A stretch of 64,000 bases of DNA from Alkaliphilus sp. B6464 (GCF_018141165.1 NZ_CP058557.1:1736001-1800000); one strand, 5' to 3'. Shown: positions 1 through 11,478, counted from the stretch's first letter. Notes: a model not told the origin generated them from the sequence alone. Numbers and translations are program-made.

Positions 1-209
1 GTTTGATACCATCCTCTTTGCTTCATTGCATTAAATATTTGATATTGAATTTCTTGTGTATCTGTTAAGCATTTAGTTAAATGCTGTCTTAAATTAGTGC
101 AAGATGCTTCGGTTATTCCTACGTTATATGCAGAAGTTACTTGTTTTTCGGAAGTTAACAAGTCATTCATCAATTCCTTTTCTGTAAATGTTGGATGATT
201 CATTTGCAT
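1..209 (-). CDS. CotF-like spore coat protein (3' end outside window)
   Basis: Partial gene running off the left edge. The visible 69 N-terminal residues contain TEKELMNDLLTSEKQVTSAY, a pattern typical of the ferritin-like helical spore coat proteins of the CotF/DUF2383-like group in Clostridia. These are small alpha-helical proteins of the spore coat. The start is the ATG at 207-209, seven bases after a strong GGAGG; a second in-frame ATG follows two codons later. It lies 46 bp downstream of another small helical gene on the same strand, so the two probably form a sporulation operon. The family call rests on recognised pattern, not on a search. Confidence 0.7.
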   Translation of the reverse strand, partial: MQMNHPTFTEKELMNDLLTSEKQVTSAYNVGITEASCTNLRQHLTKCLTDTQEIQYQIFNAMKQRGWYQ

Positions 210-255
210 AAAAAAACCTCCCTAATATATTATATAATTCATATTGCCATACTAA

Positions 256-498
256 TTATTGGTGAGAATTCAAATAGTTTAATAGCTCATTATAGTGCTG
301 CTTATGCTTTTGAGACGCTTGTTGACAAAGGTTTTTCAGTTCAGTATCAGTACAATAGCTAGCATAGTTGCTAAATTTTTTTGTCATTAGAGATTCATGA
401 TTTAACTGATCCTCCAGTACTTTTAAATTATTAGAATCAAGTTTTTTGCTTCCTTGCCCTACTGGAGTATTCATTTGATCTTGCATAGTATTTGTCAT
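256..498 (-). CDS. Small helical protein, probable spore-coat partner
   Basis: 80 residues, predicted almost wholly helical, without signal peptide or membrane segment. The C-terminal part (about residues 45-78, YCTDTELKNLCQQASQKHKQ then HYNELLNYL) resembles the last helices of CotF-like coat proteins. Its neighbour downstream on the same strand is a clearer member of that group. A GGAGGT lies about 9 bases before the ATG. Clostridia often encode such short and long coat proteins in pairs. I do not know its exact role; a structural part of the spore coat is inferred from the context. Confidence 0.65.
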   Translation of the reverse strand: MTNTMQDQMNTPVGQGSKKLDSNNLKVLEDQLNHESLMTKKFSNYASYCTDTELKNLCQQASQKHKQHYNELLNYLNSHQ

Positions 499-686
499 TT
501 TATCAATTACCTCCTTATCAAGTAAGTTTATTGTATTCCAATATTATTATTTGAAAAAATTAAAAACATATAGCTGGAAAACAATACAGTTGTGGTAAAT
601 TATTATTTGCATTACAAAAAATAGAAAAATAATTTGAAATATTGTATAATATTATTTATGTAGTAAATAAATAAGGGGGAGATTTA

Positions 687-1781
687 ATGATTTATCGCGA
701 ATATGGTAAGACAAGGAAAAAGGTCTCGGTTATTGGATTTGGCGGAATGCGTTTTGGGGAAGATAATGACTATAGCGCAGAGGTAGTTAGAAGGGCTAAC
801 GCCCTAGGGATTAACTATTTTGATACTGCTCCAGGCTATTGCGACGATAGAAGCGAAGCAATATTCGGACAAGCATTTAAAAATATGCCTGGACAATACT
901 TTGTATCTACAAAAAGTAGCATAAATAAGGAAAAAACTGCGGATCAAGTTCGCTGGAGAATAGAAAACTCACTTAAAGTCATGGGTATAGAAAAAATTAA
1001 TTTCTTTCATATGTGGTGCGTTATGGATTTAGATCAATACCATAATATAATGGCTCCGGGAGGACCATACGAAGGTGCTCTAAAGGCCAAGGAAGAGGGA
1101 CTAATTGAGCATTTGGTATTTTCGACCCACTGTAAGGGTGAGGATATACGTAAGATTATTGAGGATAATGTGTTTGAAGGTGTACTTTTAGGTTATAATT
1201 TAGTAAACCATCCCTATAGGCAGGAAGGGGTAGAAGCTGCATTTGAACATAACTTAGGTGTAGTTACAATGAATCCTCAAGGTGGAGGATTAATTCCTCA
1301 ACATAGGGATTATTTCGATTTTATTAGAGAGAGAGAAGATGAAACAGTGTCTCAAGCAGCACTAAGATTTAATGCAGCACAGAAAGGAATTACAGTAGTG
1401 TTAGCTGGTATGAAAACTATTGAAGAGGTAGAGGAAAATGTAAATGTAGCAGACTACCCACTTATAGTTTCAGATGAAAAACTAAAAGAAATTAAAAGTC
1501 GAATTACAGACAGTATGAACTTACTATGTACTACCTGTGGCTATTGTAGTAAATGCCCTCAAAAGATAAAAATACCTTCCTACATGGAAGCCTACAATCT
1601 TTCTTTATTAAAGGATGAAAACGAAACTAAGAAACGTATTAATTGGTTTAAGGATCAAGGTGTTTTAAAAGATGGAGCCAGTACAGCTGCCGATTGTATA
1701 GCGTGTGGCCTTTGCGAGACTCTTTGTACACAAAAACTTCCTATTATTGAGAGATTGAAGGAGATAGCTTTAAAATATTAA
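687..1781 (+). CDS. Aldo/keto reductase with C-terminal ferredoxin-like domain
   Basis: 364 residues. The N-terminal ~280 residues are an aldo/keto reductase TIM barrel: VIGFGGMRFG near residue 16, catalytic-type NYFDTAPGY, and the signature SLKVMGIEKINFFHMW. The C-terminal ~80 residues carry two cysteine clusters, CTTCGYCSKCP and CIACGLCETLC, which can hold two [4Fe-4S] clusters. This is the 'predicted oxidoreductase of the aldo/keto reductase family with ferredoxin domain' common in anaerobes. It is probably cytosolic and NAD(P)H- or ferredoxin-linked; the substrate is unknown. It is monocistronic, with GGGGGAG before the ATG. No clear terminator follows before the guaB promoter. Confidence 0.85.
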   Translation: MIYREYGKTRKKVSVIGFGGMRFGEDNDYSAEVVRRANALGINYFDTAPGYCDDRSEAIFGQAFKNMPGQYFVSTKSSINKEKTADQVRWRIENSLKVMGIEKINFFHMWCVMDLDQYHNIMAPGGPYEGALKAKEEGLIEHLVFSTHCKGEDIRKIIEDNVFEGVLLGYNLVNHPYRQEGVEAAFEHNLGVVTMNPQGGGLIPQHRDYFDFIREREDETVSQAALRFNAAQKGITVVLAGMKTIEEVEENVNVADYPLIVSDEKLKEIKSRITDSMNLLCTTCGYCSKCPQKIKIPSYMEAYNLSLLKDENETKKRINWFKDQGVLKDGASTAADCIACGLCETLCTQKLPIIERLKEIALKY

Positions 1782-1832
1782 GATTACAATGAAGATTGAA
1801 TACTCAGAAAATACAATCATAAAACAAAGCAC

Positions 1833-1861
1833 TTGACAAGATAATTATAATTTGATATTTT
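1833..1861 (+). promoter_or_regulatory. Sigma-A-type promoter of guaBA leader
   Basis: A perfect TTGACA -35 box at 1833-1838 is separated by 17 bases from a TATTTT -10 box at 1856-1861. It lies about 70 bp upstream of the guanine aptamer, the right place to start the leader RNA of guaB-guaA. Assignment is by sequence only. Confidence 0.65.
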
Positions 1862-1928
1862 ATTATGAAACAATCTTATTAGACAGTAGAAAACTTTATA
1901 TTTTGTAGAATATTTTTAAAAAAAATAT

Positions 1929-1999
1929 CACTCATATAATACCGATAATATGGTTCGGAAGTATCTACCGGATGACCGATAATCATTCGACTATGAGTG
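1929..1999 (+). promoter_or_regulatory. Guanine-class purine riboswitch (guaB leader)
   Basis: The segment matches the purine riboswitch core. P1 strands are CACTCAT and ATGAGTG; junction elements are ATAAT, GGTTCGG, GTATCTACCGG, CCGATAATCATT and CGACTATGAG. The base before GACTATG is C, equivalent to C74 of xpt, which specifies guanine/hypoxanthine rather than adenine. A terminator hairpin follows at 2098-2160, so the switch should turn guaB-guaA off when guanine is high. Controlling guaB by a guanine aptamer fits the pathway, since IMP dehydrogenase commits IMP to GMP. Confidence 0.93.
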
Positions 2000-2097
2000 G
2001 AATTATTATACTGAAAAGCTGGATCTATTTGTTTATATGCAATATAGGTTGTATTTATTAATCCTATATATTAGTATAATCAATATTAGTTTCATTA

Positions 2098-3675
<1,578 letters not shown>

Positions 3676-3691
3676 GAAAGAGGTGACCTAT

Positions 3692-5224
3692 ATGAAACAG
3701 GAATTAATATTAATATTAGATTTTGGCGGTCAGTATAATCAATTAATTGCACGTAGAGTAAGGGAACATAATATTTATTGTGAAGTTGTTCCTTATAAAA
3801 TAAGCGCTGAAGAAATTAAAGCTAAAGATCCAAAAGGATTAATCTTTACTGGAGGGCCATCAAGTGTGTATGGGGAAAAAGCTCCTCAATGTGATAAAGA
3901 AATTTTTGAATTAGGAATTCCAGTTTTGGGAATTTGCTATGGTGGACAACTAATGGCTCATACATTAGGTGGAAAAGTAAATCGTGCTAAAAATAGAGAG
4001 TATGGAAAAACTGCTTTACAAATGAATAAAGACTCTAAGCTATTTAAAGGAATTCTACAAGACTCTATTTGTTGGATGAGTCACACTGATTTTATTGAAG
4101 CGGCACCTTCTGATTTTGAAATTAGTGCTACAACTTCAGATTGTCCCGTAGCTGCAATGGAAAATCAAAAAAGAGGACTTTACGCCGTACAATTTCATCC
4201 AGAAGTAGAACATACAGAAAAAGGGAAAGATATTATAAAGAACTTTCTATATGAAATCTGTAATTGTCAAGGAGATTGGACAATGGGGAATTATATAGAA
4301 AAAGAAGTAGAAGATATCAGAAAGTTAGTAGGAAATAGAAAAGTTCTATGTGCTTTATCTGGTGGGGTAGATTCTTCTGTAGCAGCTGTCCTTGTTCATA
4401 AAGCAATCGGTGATAACCTAACATGTGTATTTGTAGATCATGGATTACTTCGAAAAAATGAAGGGGATTGGGTTGAAGACATCTTTAAAAATCAATTTAA
4501 AATGAATTTTATTCGTGTTAATGCAAAGGATAGATTCTTAGAAAAACTAAAAGGTATAACAGATCCAGAAACAAAGAGAAAGTATATTGGAGAGTTATTT
4601 ATCCGTGTTTTTGAAGAGGAATCTCAAAAACTTGGAGATTTTGAATTCTTAGTTCAAGGTACTCTATATCCAGATATTATTGAGAGTGGAACAGAAACAG
4701 CATCAGTTATTAAGAGTCATCATAATGTTGGGGGCTTACCAGAGGATATGAAGTTTGAGTTGATTGAGCCTTTTAAATTCCTTTTTAAAGATGAAGTTAG
4801 AATGGTAGGTACAGAATTAGGCGTACCAGAAGAAATTGTATGGAGACAACCTTTCCCAGGACCAGGACTAGCCGTAAGGGTATTAGGAGAGATAACAGAA
4901 GAAAAGCTGAACATTGTGAGTGAAGCTGATGCTATCGTTCGGGATGAGATTAAAAAAGCAGGATTAGATCGTGAAATATGGCAATACTTTGCTGTATTAC
5001 CTAATATTAAGAGTGTTGGTGTTATGGGTGATGAGAGAACTTATTCTCATACAATTGGAATTCGTGCTATTACAAGCTCCGATGCTATGACAGCAGACTG
5101 GGCACGAATTCCTTATGAAGTTTTAGAGAATATGTCAAGACGAATTGTTAATGAAGTTGAAGGGGTTAATAGGATAGTTTATGATATTACCTCTAAACCA
5201 CCAGCTACAGTTGAGTGGGAATAA
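3692..5224 (+). CDS. guaA: GMP synthase (glutamine-hydrolysing)
   Basis: 510 residues. It converts XMP to GMP using ATP and glutamine. The class I glutamine amidotransferase domain spans about residues 1-190, with nucleophile Cys82 in GICYGGQ and the His/Glu pair in FHPEVEH. The ATP pyrophosphatase domain follows with the PP-loop ALSGGVDSS, then the C-terminal dimerisation domain ending in KPPATVEWE. The start is the ATG at 3692 after AAGAGGTGA, rather than the GTG inside that ribosome site. It is the second gene of guaBA and ends at a strong terminator. Confidence 0.97.
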   Translation: MKQELILILDFGGQYNQLIARRVREHNIYCEVVPYKISAEEIKAKDPKGLIFTGGPSSVYGEKAPQCDKEIFELGIPVLGICYGGQLMAHTLGGKVNRAKNREYGKTALQMNKDSKLFKGILQDSICWMSHTDFIEAAPSDFEISATTSDCPVAAMENQKRGLYAVQFHPEVEHTEKGKDIIKNFLYEICNCQGDWTMGNYIEKEVEDIRKLVGNRKVLCALSGGVDSSVAAVLVHKAIGDNLTCVFVDHGLLRKNEGDWVEDIFKNQFKMNFIRVNAKDRFLEKLKGITDPETKRKYIGELFIRVFEEESQKLGDFEFLVQGTLYPDIIESGTETASVIKSHHNVGGLPEDMKFELIEPFKFLFKDEVRMVGTELGVPEEIVWRQPFPGPGLAVRVLGEITEEKLNIVSEADAIVRDEIKKAGLDREIWQYFAVLPNIKSVGVMGDERTYSHTIGIRAITSSDAMTADWARIPYEVLENMSRRIVNEVEGVNRIVYDITSKPPATVEWE

Positions 5225-5284
5225 AAGTAGATAGACGTGAAACCAATGTTTCCAATAGATTAAACATAATTTAATAAAAAAATT

Positions 5285-5334
5285 AAGTAGTTATGATACT
5301 TGTTAATTGAAACAAGGTCATAACTACTTTTATA
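5285..5334 (+). terminator. Terminator after guaA
   Basis: Inverted repeat AAGTAGTTATGA / TCATAACTACTT with an extra paired section (ACTTGTT/AACAAGG) and a following TTTTA. It ends the guaBA transcript and also faces the convergent broken regulator gene. Confidence 0.85.
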
Positions 5335-5340
5335 GGTATT

Positions 5341-5559
5341 TTAAATTTCATCCCCATCTTCTACATATTCTAAAATATCACTAGGTTAACAGTCTAAAAT
5401 TTTGCATAATGCTTCAAGTGTAGAGAAACGTATAGCTTTAGCTTTATTAGTTTTTAAAATTGAAAGGTTAGCCATGGTGATATCTAATTTCTTAGAAAGC
5501 TCAGTAGAACTAATTTTCCTTTTTGCTATCGTTACATCTAGATTTACTATAATCGCCAT
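5341..5559 (-). pseudogene. XRE/Cro-type HTH regulator (YozG-like) cut by a stop codon
   Basis: From the ATG at 5557-5559 (AAAGGA upstream) the frame encodes a compact helix-turn-helix protein: MAIIVNLDVTIAKRKISSTE, then ITMANLSILKTNKAKAIRFS and TLEALCKILDC. The frame stops at TAA (5386-5388). Reading through it gives PSDILEYVEDGDEI and a second TAA at 5341. Family members end in a CQPGDILEYVED-like tail, so the TAA sits exactly where Gln (CAA) is expected. One C-to-T change explains it. The protein is truncated by 15 residues and may still fold, or the change may be a sequencing error. Confidence 0.75.
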
Positions 5560-5724
5560 AACAGTCATCCTTTTATATAGTTTTATCATTTAATTCTATA
5601 GTTGTTTTAATAAAACAATAAATACACAAAATATATCATGAATAGTATTTTGTTTTTTATGGCGAAAAAATATATATGAAATGGAATAGAAATAATTCGA
5701 ATATTAAATAGGATTCTATATTGT

Positions 5725-5779
5725 ATAGTTCGGAAAATAGCATATTTAAAATAAAAAAAATATAAAAATGTTCGAAAAT
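5725..5779 (+). promoter_or_regulatory. Two possible PurR boxes upstream of the purine operon
   Basis: ATAGTTCGGAAAA at 5725-5737 and AATGTTCGAAAAT at 5767-5779 each match the complement of the Bacillus PurBox (AWWWCCGAACWWT) with one mismatch. They lie just upstream of the -35 box at 5784. They are direct repeats 42 bp apart rather than the usual inverted pair, and I see no purR here, so this is tentative. Confidence 0.35.
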
Positions 5780-5783
5780 CCTA

Positions 5784-5812
5784 TTGACCATAAAAGATAT
5801 CTCTGTTATTAT
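5784..5812 (+). promoter_or_regulatory. Promoter of the pbuG-pur operon leader
   Basis: TTGACC at 5784-5789, a 17-base spacer, then TATTAT at 5807-5812. It precedes the tandem riboswitch leader by about 45 bp. No other good promoter is seen before pbuG. Confidence 0.65.
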
Positions 5813-5857
5813 TAAAATGTAGTTAAGAAGTGTTAGAAAAACTGAATATAAATTCTA

Positions 5858-5928
5858 AATTTATATAATGCTAATAATATGGTTTAGCAGTCTCTACCGA
5901 ATAACCGTAAATTATTCGACTATGAATG
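5858..5928 (+). promoter_or_regulatory. Guanine-class purine riboswitch (first aptamer of tandem)
   Basis: Purine riboswitch core with ATAAT, GGTTTAGCAGTCTCTACCG, CCGTAAATTATT and CGACTATG. P1 (AATTTAT with ATGAATG) is short with one mismatch and one wobble. The specificity base before GACTATG is C, so guanine/hypoxanthine is expected. No terminator separates it from the next aptamer. The first terminator lies beyond the second aptamer, so both must feed one expression platform. Confidence 0.9.
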
Positions 5929-5932
5929 AAAG

Positions 5933-6030
5933 TGTACCTAGGGTTCCGACTAATATAATATGATATTAGTGCTGGTCCGAGCGGTACAAGCATGTTGTAT
6001 GCTACACCGATGGGATAAAAACCCGGACGG
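5933..6030 (+). promoter_or_regulatory. ykkC-scaffold riboswitch, probably PRPP class (second aptamer)
   Basis: The segment carries the conserved ykkC-family blocks CCTAGGGTTCCG (from about 5937), GCTGGTCCGAGCGG (from about 5970) and GGGATAAAAACCCGG (from about 6012). ykkC RNAs split into guanidine-I, ppGpp, PRPP and nucleotide-diphosphate classes. Established work describes guanine plus PRPP aptamers in tandem before purine genes. The position directly after a guanine aptamer and before nine purine genes therefore favours PRPP. The class call is from context; I cannot distinguish subtype residues with certainty by eye. Confidence 0.82.
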
Positions 6031-6070
6031 ATAGGTTTCATTCCTTGTAACCTATCTGTTCGGGTTTAAT
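6018..6070 (+). terminator. Shared terminator of the tandem riboswitch
   Basis: A 19-bp stem with two G-U pairs: AAACCCGGACGGATAGGTT (6018-6036) against AACCTATCTGTTCGGGTTT (6049-6067), followed by a short T-rich tract. Its 5' arm overlaps the last conserved block of the ykkC-type aptamer (AAAACCCGG). Ligand binding there can therefore compete directly with terminator formation, as in PRPP ON switches. Confidence 0.88.
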
Positions 6071-6135
6071 TTATTTATTTTAATAAGGCAATTATAAATA
6101 TTCATAAATTTATTTTACTTAAGGAGGACTAAAAA

Positions 6136-7494
6136 ATGAGTACAAAAAACACTAATGCATCAACATCAGCCTTAGATAGGTACTTTAGACTATCAGAAAA
6201 TAAAACTGATGTAAAAACTGAAATTATTGCTGGTATTACTACTTTCATTACTATGGCCTATATTTTATTTGTAAATCCAGATATACTTTCAAAGGCAGGA
6301 ATGGATTATAACGCAGTATTTTTAGCAACATGTTTATCAGCTGCACTTGGAACACTTATTATGGGACTTCATGCTAATATTCCATTTGCACAGGCACCTG
6401 GAATGGGACTTAATGCTTTCTTCACATACGGAGTTGTAATGAGCTTAGGATATACATGGCAACAAGGTTTAGCCGCAATCTTTATTTCAGGAATTTTATT
6501 TATAGTATTGACTGTTACTGGTGCAAGAGAATCTATTGTAGATTCAATTCCAGTATCTTTAAAACATGCTATCAGTGGAGGTATTGGACTATTTATCGCA
6601 TTACTTGGATTCACAAATTCAGGAATCATTGTAGCAGATCCAAATACATTTTTAGCATTTAGTAGTTTTAACAGTGCTCCTGTTATTTTGGCTGTTATAG
6701 GCTTAGTGATTACGGGTGTATTGATGGTTAGGAATGTAAAAGGTGCTATTTTAATTGGTATAGTTACTACTACTCTTATAGGTATTCCTATGGGGGTAAC
6801 TAATACAACTATAAATACATCATTTAATTTTGATTTAAGTCCAACATTTATGCAAATGGACTTTAAAGGACTATTGAAAATTGGTGAAGCAAGCTTTGTA
6901 GGTGCTTTAGCCAGTGTAGCAACGGTGGTTATTTCATTCAGTTTAGTAGATATGTTTGATACTATTGGAACTTTAATTGGTACAGCTACTAAGGCTGGAA
7001 TGTTAGACGAAAATGGAAAACTTCCTAGTATGAATAAAGCTCTATTAGCAGACGCTGTAGCAACTTCTGCAGGGGCTATTTTAGGTACATCTACAGTTAC
7101 AACCTTTGTTGAGTCAGCAGCAGGTGTAGCAGAGGGAGGAAAAACAGGTTTAACAGCTGTAACATCAGGACTATTATTCTTATTCTCAATATTTTTAGCA
7201 CCATTTGCTTTAATGGTACCTGCACAGGCTACTGCTCCAGCCTTAATTATAGTTGGTGTTTTAATGATGGGAGCAGTTAAACAAGTTAATTTTGATGACT
7301 TTTCAGAAGCTTTGCCAGCCTTCTTTACAATTGCAATTATGCCATTTACCTATAGTATAGCTAATGGAATTGCTGCAGGATTAATATTCTATCCTATTAT
7401 GAAAATAGCAACTGGCAAATCAAAAGAAGTTCATCCTACAGTGTATGTATTGGCATTATTGTTTATCCTTCGATTTACAATATTACCTCACTAG
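6136..7494 (+). CDS. pbuG: Purine permease, NCS2/AzgA family (PbuG-like)
   Basis: 452 residues with about 12-14 membrane segments, close to Bacillus PbuG in length and pattern. Landmarks are TEIIAGITTFITMAYILFVN near the start, QAPGMGLNAFF around residue 94, VDMFDTIGTLIG around residue 272, and GTSTVTTFVESAAGVAEGGK. The family imports hypoxanthine, guanine or adenine with protons. AAGGAGGAC precedes the ATG. As the first gene behind the tandem guanine/PRPP leader it couples salvage uptake to de novo synthesis. A hairpin at 7504 may partly separate it from purK. Confidence 0.9.
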   Translation: MSTKNTNASTSALDRYFRLSENKTDVKTEIIAGITTFITMAYILFVNPDILSKAGMDYNAVFLATCLSAALGTLIMGLHANIPFAQAPGMGLNAFFTYGVVMSLGYTWQQGLAAIFISGILFIVLTVTGARESIVDSIPVSLKHAISGGIGLFIALLGFTNSGIIVADPNTFLAFSSFNSAPVILAVIGLVITGVLMVRNVKGAILIGIVTTTLIGIPMGVTNTTINTSFNFDLSPTFMQMDFKGLLKIGEASFVGALASVATVVISFSLVDMFDTIGTLIGTATKAGMLDENGKLPSMNKALLADAVATSAGAILGTSTVTTFVESAAGVAEGGKTGLTAVTSGLLFLFSIFLAPFALMVPAQATAPALIIVGVLMMGAVKQVNFDDFSEALPAFFTIAIMPFTYSIANGIAAGLIFYPIMKIATGKSKEVHPTVYVLALLFILRFTILPH

Positions 7495-7503
7495 GCAAGA
7501 CAT

Positions 7504-7531
7504 AAGCAGCTAAGAAATTTCTTAGCTGCTT
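7504..7531 (+). terminator. Hairpin between pbuG and purK (weak or attenuating)
   Basis: Perfect 11-bp inverted repeat AAGCAGCTAAG / CTTAGCTGCTT with loop AAATTT. It is followed by TTTAAAAAAA rather than a T run, so it may trim or stabilise RNA, or lower transcription into the pur genes, rather than fully terminate. Confidence 0.5.
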
Positions 7532-7567
7532 TAAAAAAACCAAAATTAGGTCAAAGGGGCGAGGGTT

Positions 7568-8740
7568 TTGGATAAAGATTTAAAATATGGAATAAATAGA
7601 ATAAAAATAGGAATTATTGGCGGAGGACAATTAGGTAAGATGATGATTTTAGAAGGCAAAAAACTTGGAATACAGTTTATTATCCTAGACCCTGATAAAA
7701 GTTGTCCTGCCTCATCTATAGCCGATGAACAAATAGTTGGAGATTATTATGATGCCTCTAAAATTGAAGAACTGGCAGTAAAATGTCATATAGTAACTTA
7801 TGAGCTGGAACATATAAATGCAAACATATTAATTGAGCTTGAGGAGAAGGGTTATAAAATAGAACCTTCACCTAGCACATTAAAAATGATTCAAAATAAA
7901 TATAGACAAAAGCAATTTTTAAAAGGCCATAATATTGCAACTACCCCATTTGAGAAGGTAAATACTATAGATGATATTAAGAGCTATATTGCTAAAGAAG
8001 GTCTGCCAGTAGTGTTAAAAAGTTGTTATGGTGGTTATGATGGAAAAGGTAATAAGCTTATTAGAAAGGTTGAAGACATTGAAGTTGCCTACAAATTATT
8101 AAAAGTTGAGGGTAGAGAACTTATGGTTGAAAAGTATATTTCATTTACTAGTGAGGTTTCGATAATTGCGGCACGTAGTACCATAGGAGAAGTCAAAATC
8201 TATCCATTATCTGAAAATGTTCATGAAGACAATATATTAAGAACTACTATAGTACCAGCACGGTTTATGGATGACGTAGCAGATAAGGCAGAAAACTTGG
8301 CACTAAATATAATGGAAAAGCTAGATGGCGCAGGAGTATTTTGTATAGAGATGTTTATAGATAAAAATAAAGAAGTATTAATTAATGAAATAGCACCAAG
8401 AGTTCATAATTCTGGCCATTATACCTTAGAAGGATGTAATATATCCCAATTTGAACAACATTTAAGAGCTATTTTAGGATACCCTTTGGCAACTCCTTAT
8501 TTAATTAAGCCGAGTGTAATGATTAATCTTTTAGGAGAAGAAGGTATAGAGGGTAAGGCTGTAATTCGCGGGTTAACAAGTACCTTGGAGAAGCAAGATG
8601 TGTATGTGCATTTTTATGGAAAAGAGTATACAAAGCCTTTAAGAAAAATGGGACATGCCACTTTATTAGGCGAAGATATTGAAGAAATATTAAAACGAGC
8701 TGAAATTATAAGGAATACACTTAAAATAACTAGTTGCTAG
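7568..8740 (+). CDS. purK: N5-carboxyaminoimidazole ribonucleotide synthase
   Basis: 390 residues, ATP-grasp fold. It uses ATP and bicarbonate to carboxylate AIR to N5-CAIR. It has the N-terminal [12 protein letters not shown] loop, the ATP-grasp lysine region [14 protein letters not shown] near residue 150, and the metal site [20 protein letters not shown] near residue 275. The start is TTG at 7568, placed after AAGGGGCGAGG; there is no better ATG. It is followed by purE after 10 bp. The K-E order is inverted relative to Bacillus purE-purK. Confidence 0.95.
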   Translation: MDKDLKYGINRIKIGIIGGGQLGKMMILEGKKLGIQFIILDPDKSCPASSIADEQIVGDYYDASKIEELAVKCHIVTYELEHINANILIELEEKGYKIEPSPSTLKMIQNKYRQKQFLKGHNIATTPFEKVNTIDDIKSYIAKEGLPVVLKSCYGGYDGKGNKLIRKVEDIEVAYKLLKVEGRELMVEKYISFTSEVSIIAARSTIGEVKIYPLSENVHEDNILRTTIVPARFMDDVADKAENLALNIMEKLDGAGVFCIEMFIDKNKEVLINEIAPRVHNSGHYTLEGCNISQFEQHLRAILGYPLATPYLIKPSVMINLLGEEGIEGKAVIRGLTSTLEKQDVYVHFYGKEYTKPLRKMGHATLLGEDIEEILKRAEIIRNTLKITSC

Positions 8741-8750
8741 GAGTGATACT

Positions 8751-9257
8751 ATGAAAAATCCAATTGTTAGTATTATTATGGGAAGTGATTCCGATCTTCC
8801 TATTATGAAGAATGCAGCAGAGATATTAGACAAGCTAGGTGTTTTATATGAACTTACTATAGTTTCTGCGCACCGTACTCCAGAGAGAATGTTTAGCTTT
8901 GCAAAAGGTGCAGCGGATAGAGGAATTAAGGTTATTATAGCGGGGGCAGGAGGTGCGGCCCACTTGCCAGGTATGGTGGCCTCAATTACTCATATACCAG
9001 TAATAGGAGTACCTATTAAAAGTAAAACCTTAGATGGAATAGATTCTTTATATTCTATAGTACAAATGCCATCTGGAGTTCCTGTAGCAACGGTAGGAAT
9101 AAACGGTGGAACAAATGCTGGTATATTGGCGGCTCAAATTATTAGCATTGTAGATGAAAATGTAGGAAAAAAATTAATTAATTATAAATCAAACTTAACT
9201 AAAGCAGTTGAAGAAAAGGCAAAGAAACTTGAAGAAGTTGGATATAAAAACTATTAA
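8751..9257 (+). CDS. purE: N5-CAIR mutase (class I PurE)
   Basis: 168 residues. It converts N5-CAIR to CAIR. Class I hallmarks are [10 protein letters not shown] near the start, SAHRTPERM with the catalytic His, and [13 protein letters not shown]. Having PurK next to it confirms the bacterial two-enzyme route rather than the direct-carboxylating class II PurE. The ATG follows AGGAGTGAT. The next enzyme of the pathway, PurC, is not encoded in this operon. Confidence 0.96.
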   Translation: MKNPIVSIIMGSDSDLPIMKNAAEILDKLGVLYELTIVSAHRTPERMFSFAKGAADRGIKVIIAGAGGAAHLPGMVASITHIPVIGVPIKSKTLDGIDSLYSIVQMPSGVPVATVGINGGTNAGILAAQIISIVDENVGKKLINYKSNLTKAVEEKAKKLEEVGYKNY

Positions 9258-9285
9258 CTAAAATTATTGAATAGGGGGAAAAACA

Positions 9286-11478
9286 ATGGAAAATAAATAT
9301 GAAACTTTAGGATTAAAAAAGACAGAATACGAAAGAATAGTAGAAATTTTAGGAAGAGAACCTAATGAACTGGAATTAAATCTATACAGTGCTATGTGGT
9401 CAGAACATTGTAGTTATAAACATTCAAGAATTTTATTTAAACATTTTCCGACCTCAGGTAAAAGAGTATTACAAGGACCAGGAGAAAATGCTGGAATAGT
9501 GGATATAGGAGACAATATGGCAATTGCTATGAAAATAGAAAGCCATAACCATCCTTCTGCAATAGAGCCTTACCAAGGGGCTGCTACAGGGGTAGGAGGA
9601 ATTTTAAGAGACATATATGCTATGGGAGCAAGACCTATTGCTTTATTAAGCTCATTAAGATTTGGGGATATAAAAACAGATGATAGAACTAAATTTCTAG
9701 TAGAAAAAGTATTTGAAGGAATGGCAGACTATTGTGATGGTGTAGATGTGCCAGCAGTTGGAGGAGAAATATACTTTAACGATTCTTACCAAGGAAACCC
9801 ATTGGTAAATGCTATGTGTATCGGATTAATAAATCACGATAAAATACACCGTGCCAATGCTTCGGGAGTTGGCAACTCTATAATGTATCTAGGAGCTGCA
9901 ACAGGAAGAGATGGTATTGGTGGTGCTAGCTTCGCATCAGCAGGGTTAGAAAACCAAACAGAAGGTGTATGTCCAATAGGGAATCCTGAAATAGGAAAGA
10001 AATTACTAGAAGCTTCTCTTGAGCTATTAGATACTGGTTGTATTGTAGGACTACAGGACTTAGGAGCTGCAGGACTTACATCAGCAAGCTGTGAAACAGC
10101 TACCCGTGGTGAAGGTGGTATGGAAATAGATGTTCTTAAAGTGCCTAGAAGGGTAGAAGGAATGTTACCAGTAGAAGTTATGATTTCAGAATCCCAAGAG
10201 AGAATGCTTTTAATAGTTGAAAAAGGTAGGGAAGAAGAAGTTAATAAAATTGTAGAAAAATGGGGGCTTCATTCAGTTATCATAGGTAAAGTAACTGACG
10301 ATAATATGTTAACCATAAAAGAAGGAGATAAAATAGTAGGTAAAGTACCTGCTGCTAGCTTAGATTCTTCTGGAGCACCAAAATATGATAGTGATTTTGA
10401 AACACCTAAATATATTGATGAAGTTAGAAATATTAATCTTGACGAAATAAAGGAGCCGGAAAATTATAATGATGTATTATTAAAGCTTTTAGCTTCTCCT
10501 AATATTGCAAGTAGAGATTGGATGCATAAACAGTTTAATATTAATGATACTGAACAAGTAGAGGTAAAGGCTGGATCGGCAGCATCGGTTATTAAGATTA
10601 AAGGAACTAATAAGGGAATTGCTTTAACCACAGATTGTAATAGTCGCTATTGCTATTTAGATCCTAGAGAAGGTAGTAAAATTGCGGTGGTAGAAGCATC
10701 AAGAAACCTTGTATGTAGCGGTGCTAAACCTTTGGCTGTAACAGATGGACTTAACTTTGGAAATCCAGAGACAAAAGACGGATTTTGGCAGCTAAGAGAG
10801 AGTGCATTAGGCATAGGTGAAGCTTGTCGTGAACTAGATACTCCAGTTGTAGGCGGGAATGTTAGTCTTTATAATGAAACAGAAACAGGAAGTATTTATC
10901 CTACACCTATTATTGGAATGATTGGATTAATAGAAGATATAAATAAATCTATTACTATGAACTTTAAAGAAGATGGTGATGTAGTAATTCTTCTAGGAAA
11001 AACCAAAGAGGAGTTAGGAGGAAGTGAATATTTAGCAGAGATACATGGACTTGAAAAGGGTAAAATTTCAGATGTTAATTTTGCACTGGAAAGAAGATTA
11101 CACAAGCTTATATTAGATGCGAATGATAAAAAACTGTTACAATCTGCCCAAGATGTATCAGAAGGTGGTTTAGCGGTAGCACTAGCAGAATGCGCAATGG
11201 AAAATGAAATGGGAGTAGAAGTTAAATTAGATAGTGAGCTTAGAAAAGATATTGCTTTATTTGGTGAAAGCCAATCAAGATTTATTATAAGTGTAAGACC
11301 TGAAAATCTAAATACTATAAAAGAGCTTATAGCTGAGAATAAAATACCAAACACAGTATTAGGAACTATTGGAGGAGAAAGCTTTAAAATTAGTATAAGT
11401 GGAGAAGAGATAATTAATCTGCCAATAGAGGGGATGAAAAAAACATGGAAAGATACCTTCGAACTTTTAATGAAATAA
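9286..11478 (+). CDS. purL: FGAM synthase, synthetase subunit (small PurL)
   Basis: 730 residues, the short Gram-positive form, which lacks its own glutaminase domain. It converts FGAR to FGAM with ATP and glutamine-derived ammonia. Visible motifs are [11 protein letters not shown] near residue 37, [20 protein letters not shown] near residue 85, and the second-half [10 protein letters not shown]. Known family biology: this form works with PurQ and PurS. Neither lies in the operon, so they must be elsewhere. Its last 34 bp overlap the start of purF, suggesting translational coupling. Confidence 0.96.
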   Translation: MENKYETLGLKKTEYERIVEILGREPNELELNLYSAMWSEHCSYKHSRILFKHFPTSGKRVLQGPGENAGIVDIGDNMAIAMKIESHNHPSAIEPYQGAATGVGGILRDIYAMGARPIALLSSLRFGDIKTDDRTKFLVEKVFEGMADYCDGVDVPAVGGEIYFNDSYQGNPLVNAMCIGLINHDKIHRANASGVGNSIMYLGAATGRDGIGGASFASAGLENQTEGVCPIGNPEIGKKLLEASLELLDTGCIVGLQDLGAAGLTSASCETATRGEGGMEIDVLKVPRRVEGMLPVEVMISESQERMLLIVEKGREEEVNKIVEKWGLHSVIIGKVTDDNMLTIKEGDKIVGKVPAASLDSSGAPKYDSDFETPKYIDEVRNINLDEIKEPENYNDVLLKLLASPNIASRDWMHKQFNINDTEQVEVKAGSAASVIKIKGTNKGIALTTDCNSRYCYLDPREGSKIAVVEASRNLVCSGAKPLAVTDGLNFGNPETKDGFWQLRESALGIGEACRELDTPVVGGNVSLYNETETGSIYPTPIIGMIGLIEDINKSITMNFKEDGDVVILLGKTKEELGGSEYLAEIHGLEKGKISDVNFALERRLHKLILDANDKKLLQSAQDVSEGGLAVALAECAMENEMGVEVKLDSELRKDIALFGESQSRFIISVRPENLNTIKELIAENKIPNTVLGTIGGESFKISISGEEIINLPIEGMKKTWKDTFELLMK

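Noticed and set aside
5933-6030. Guanidine-I riboswitch
   Set aside because: Same scaffold, but tandem placement with a guanine aptamer before purine genes fits the PRPP class better; left as a check.
10896-11354. 152-codon open frame opposite purL
   Set aside because: Lies entirely antisense to a well-supported gene; Ser/Ile/Pro-rich composition typical of a shadow frame.
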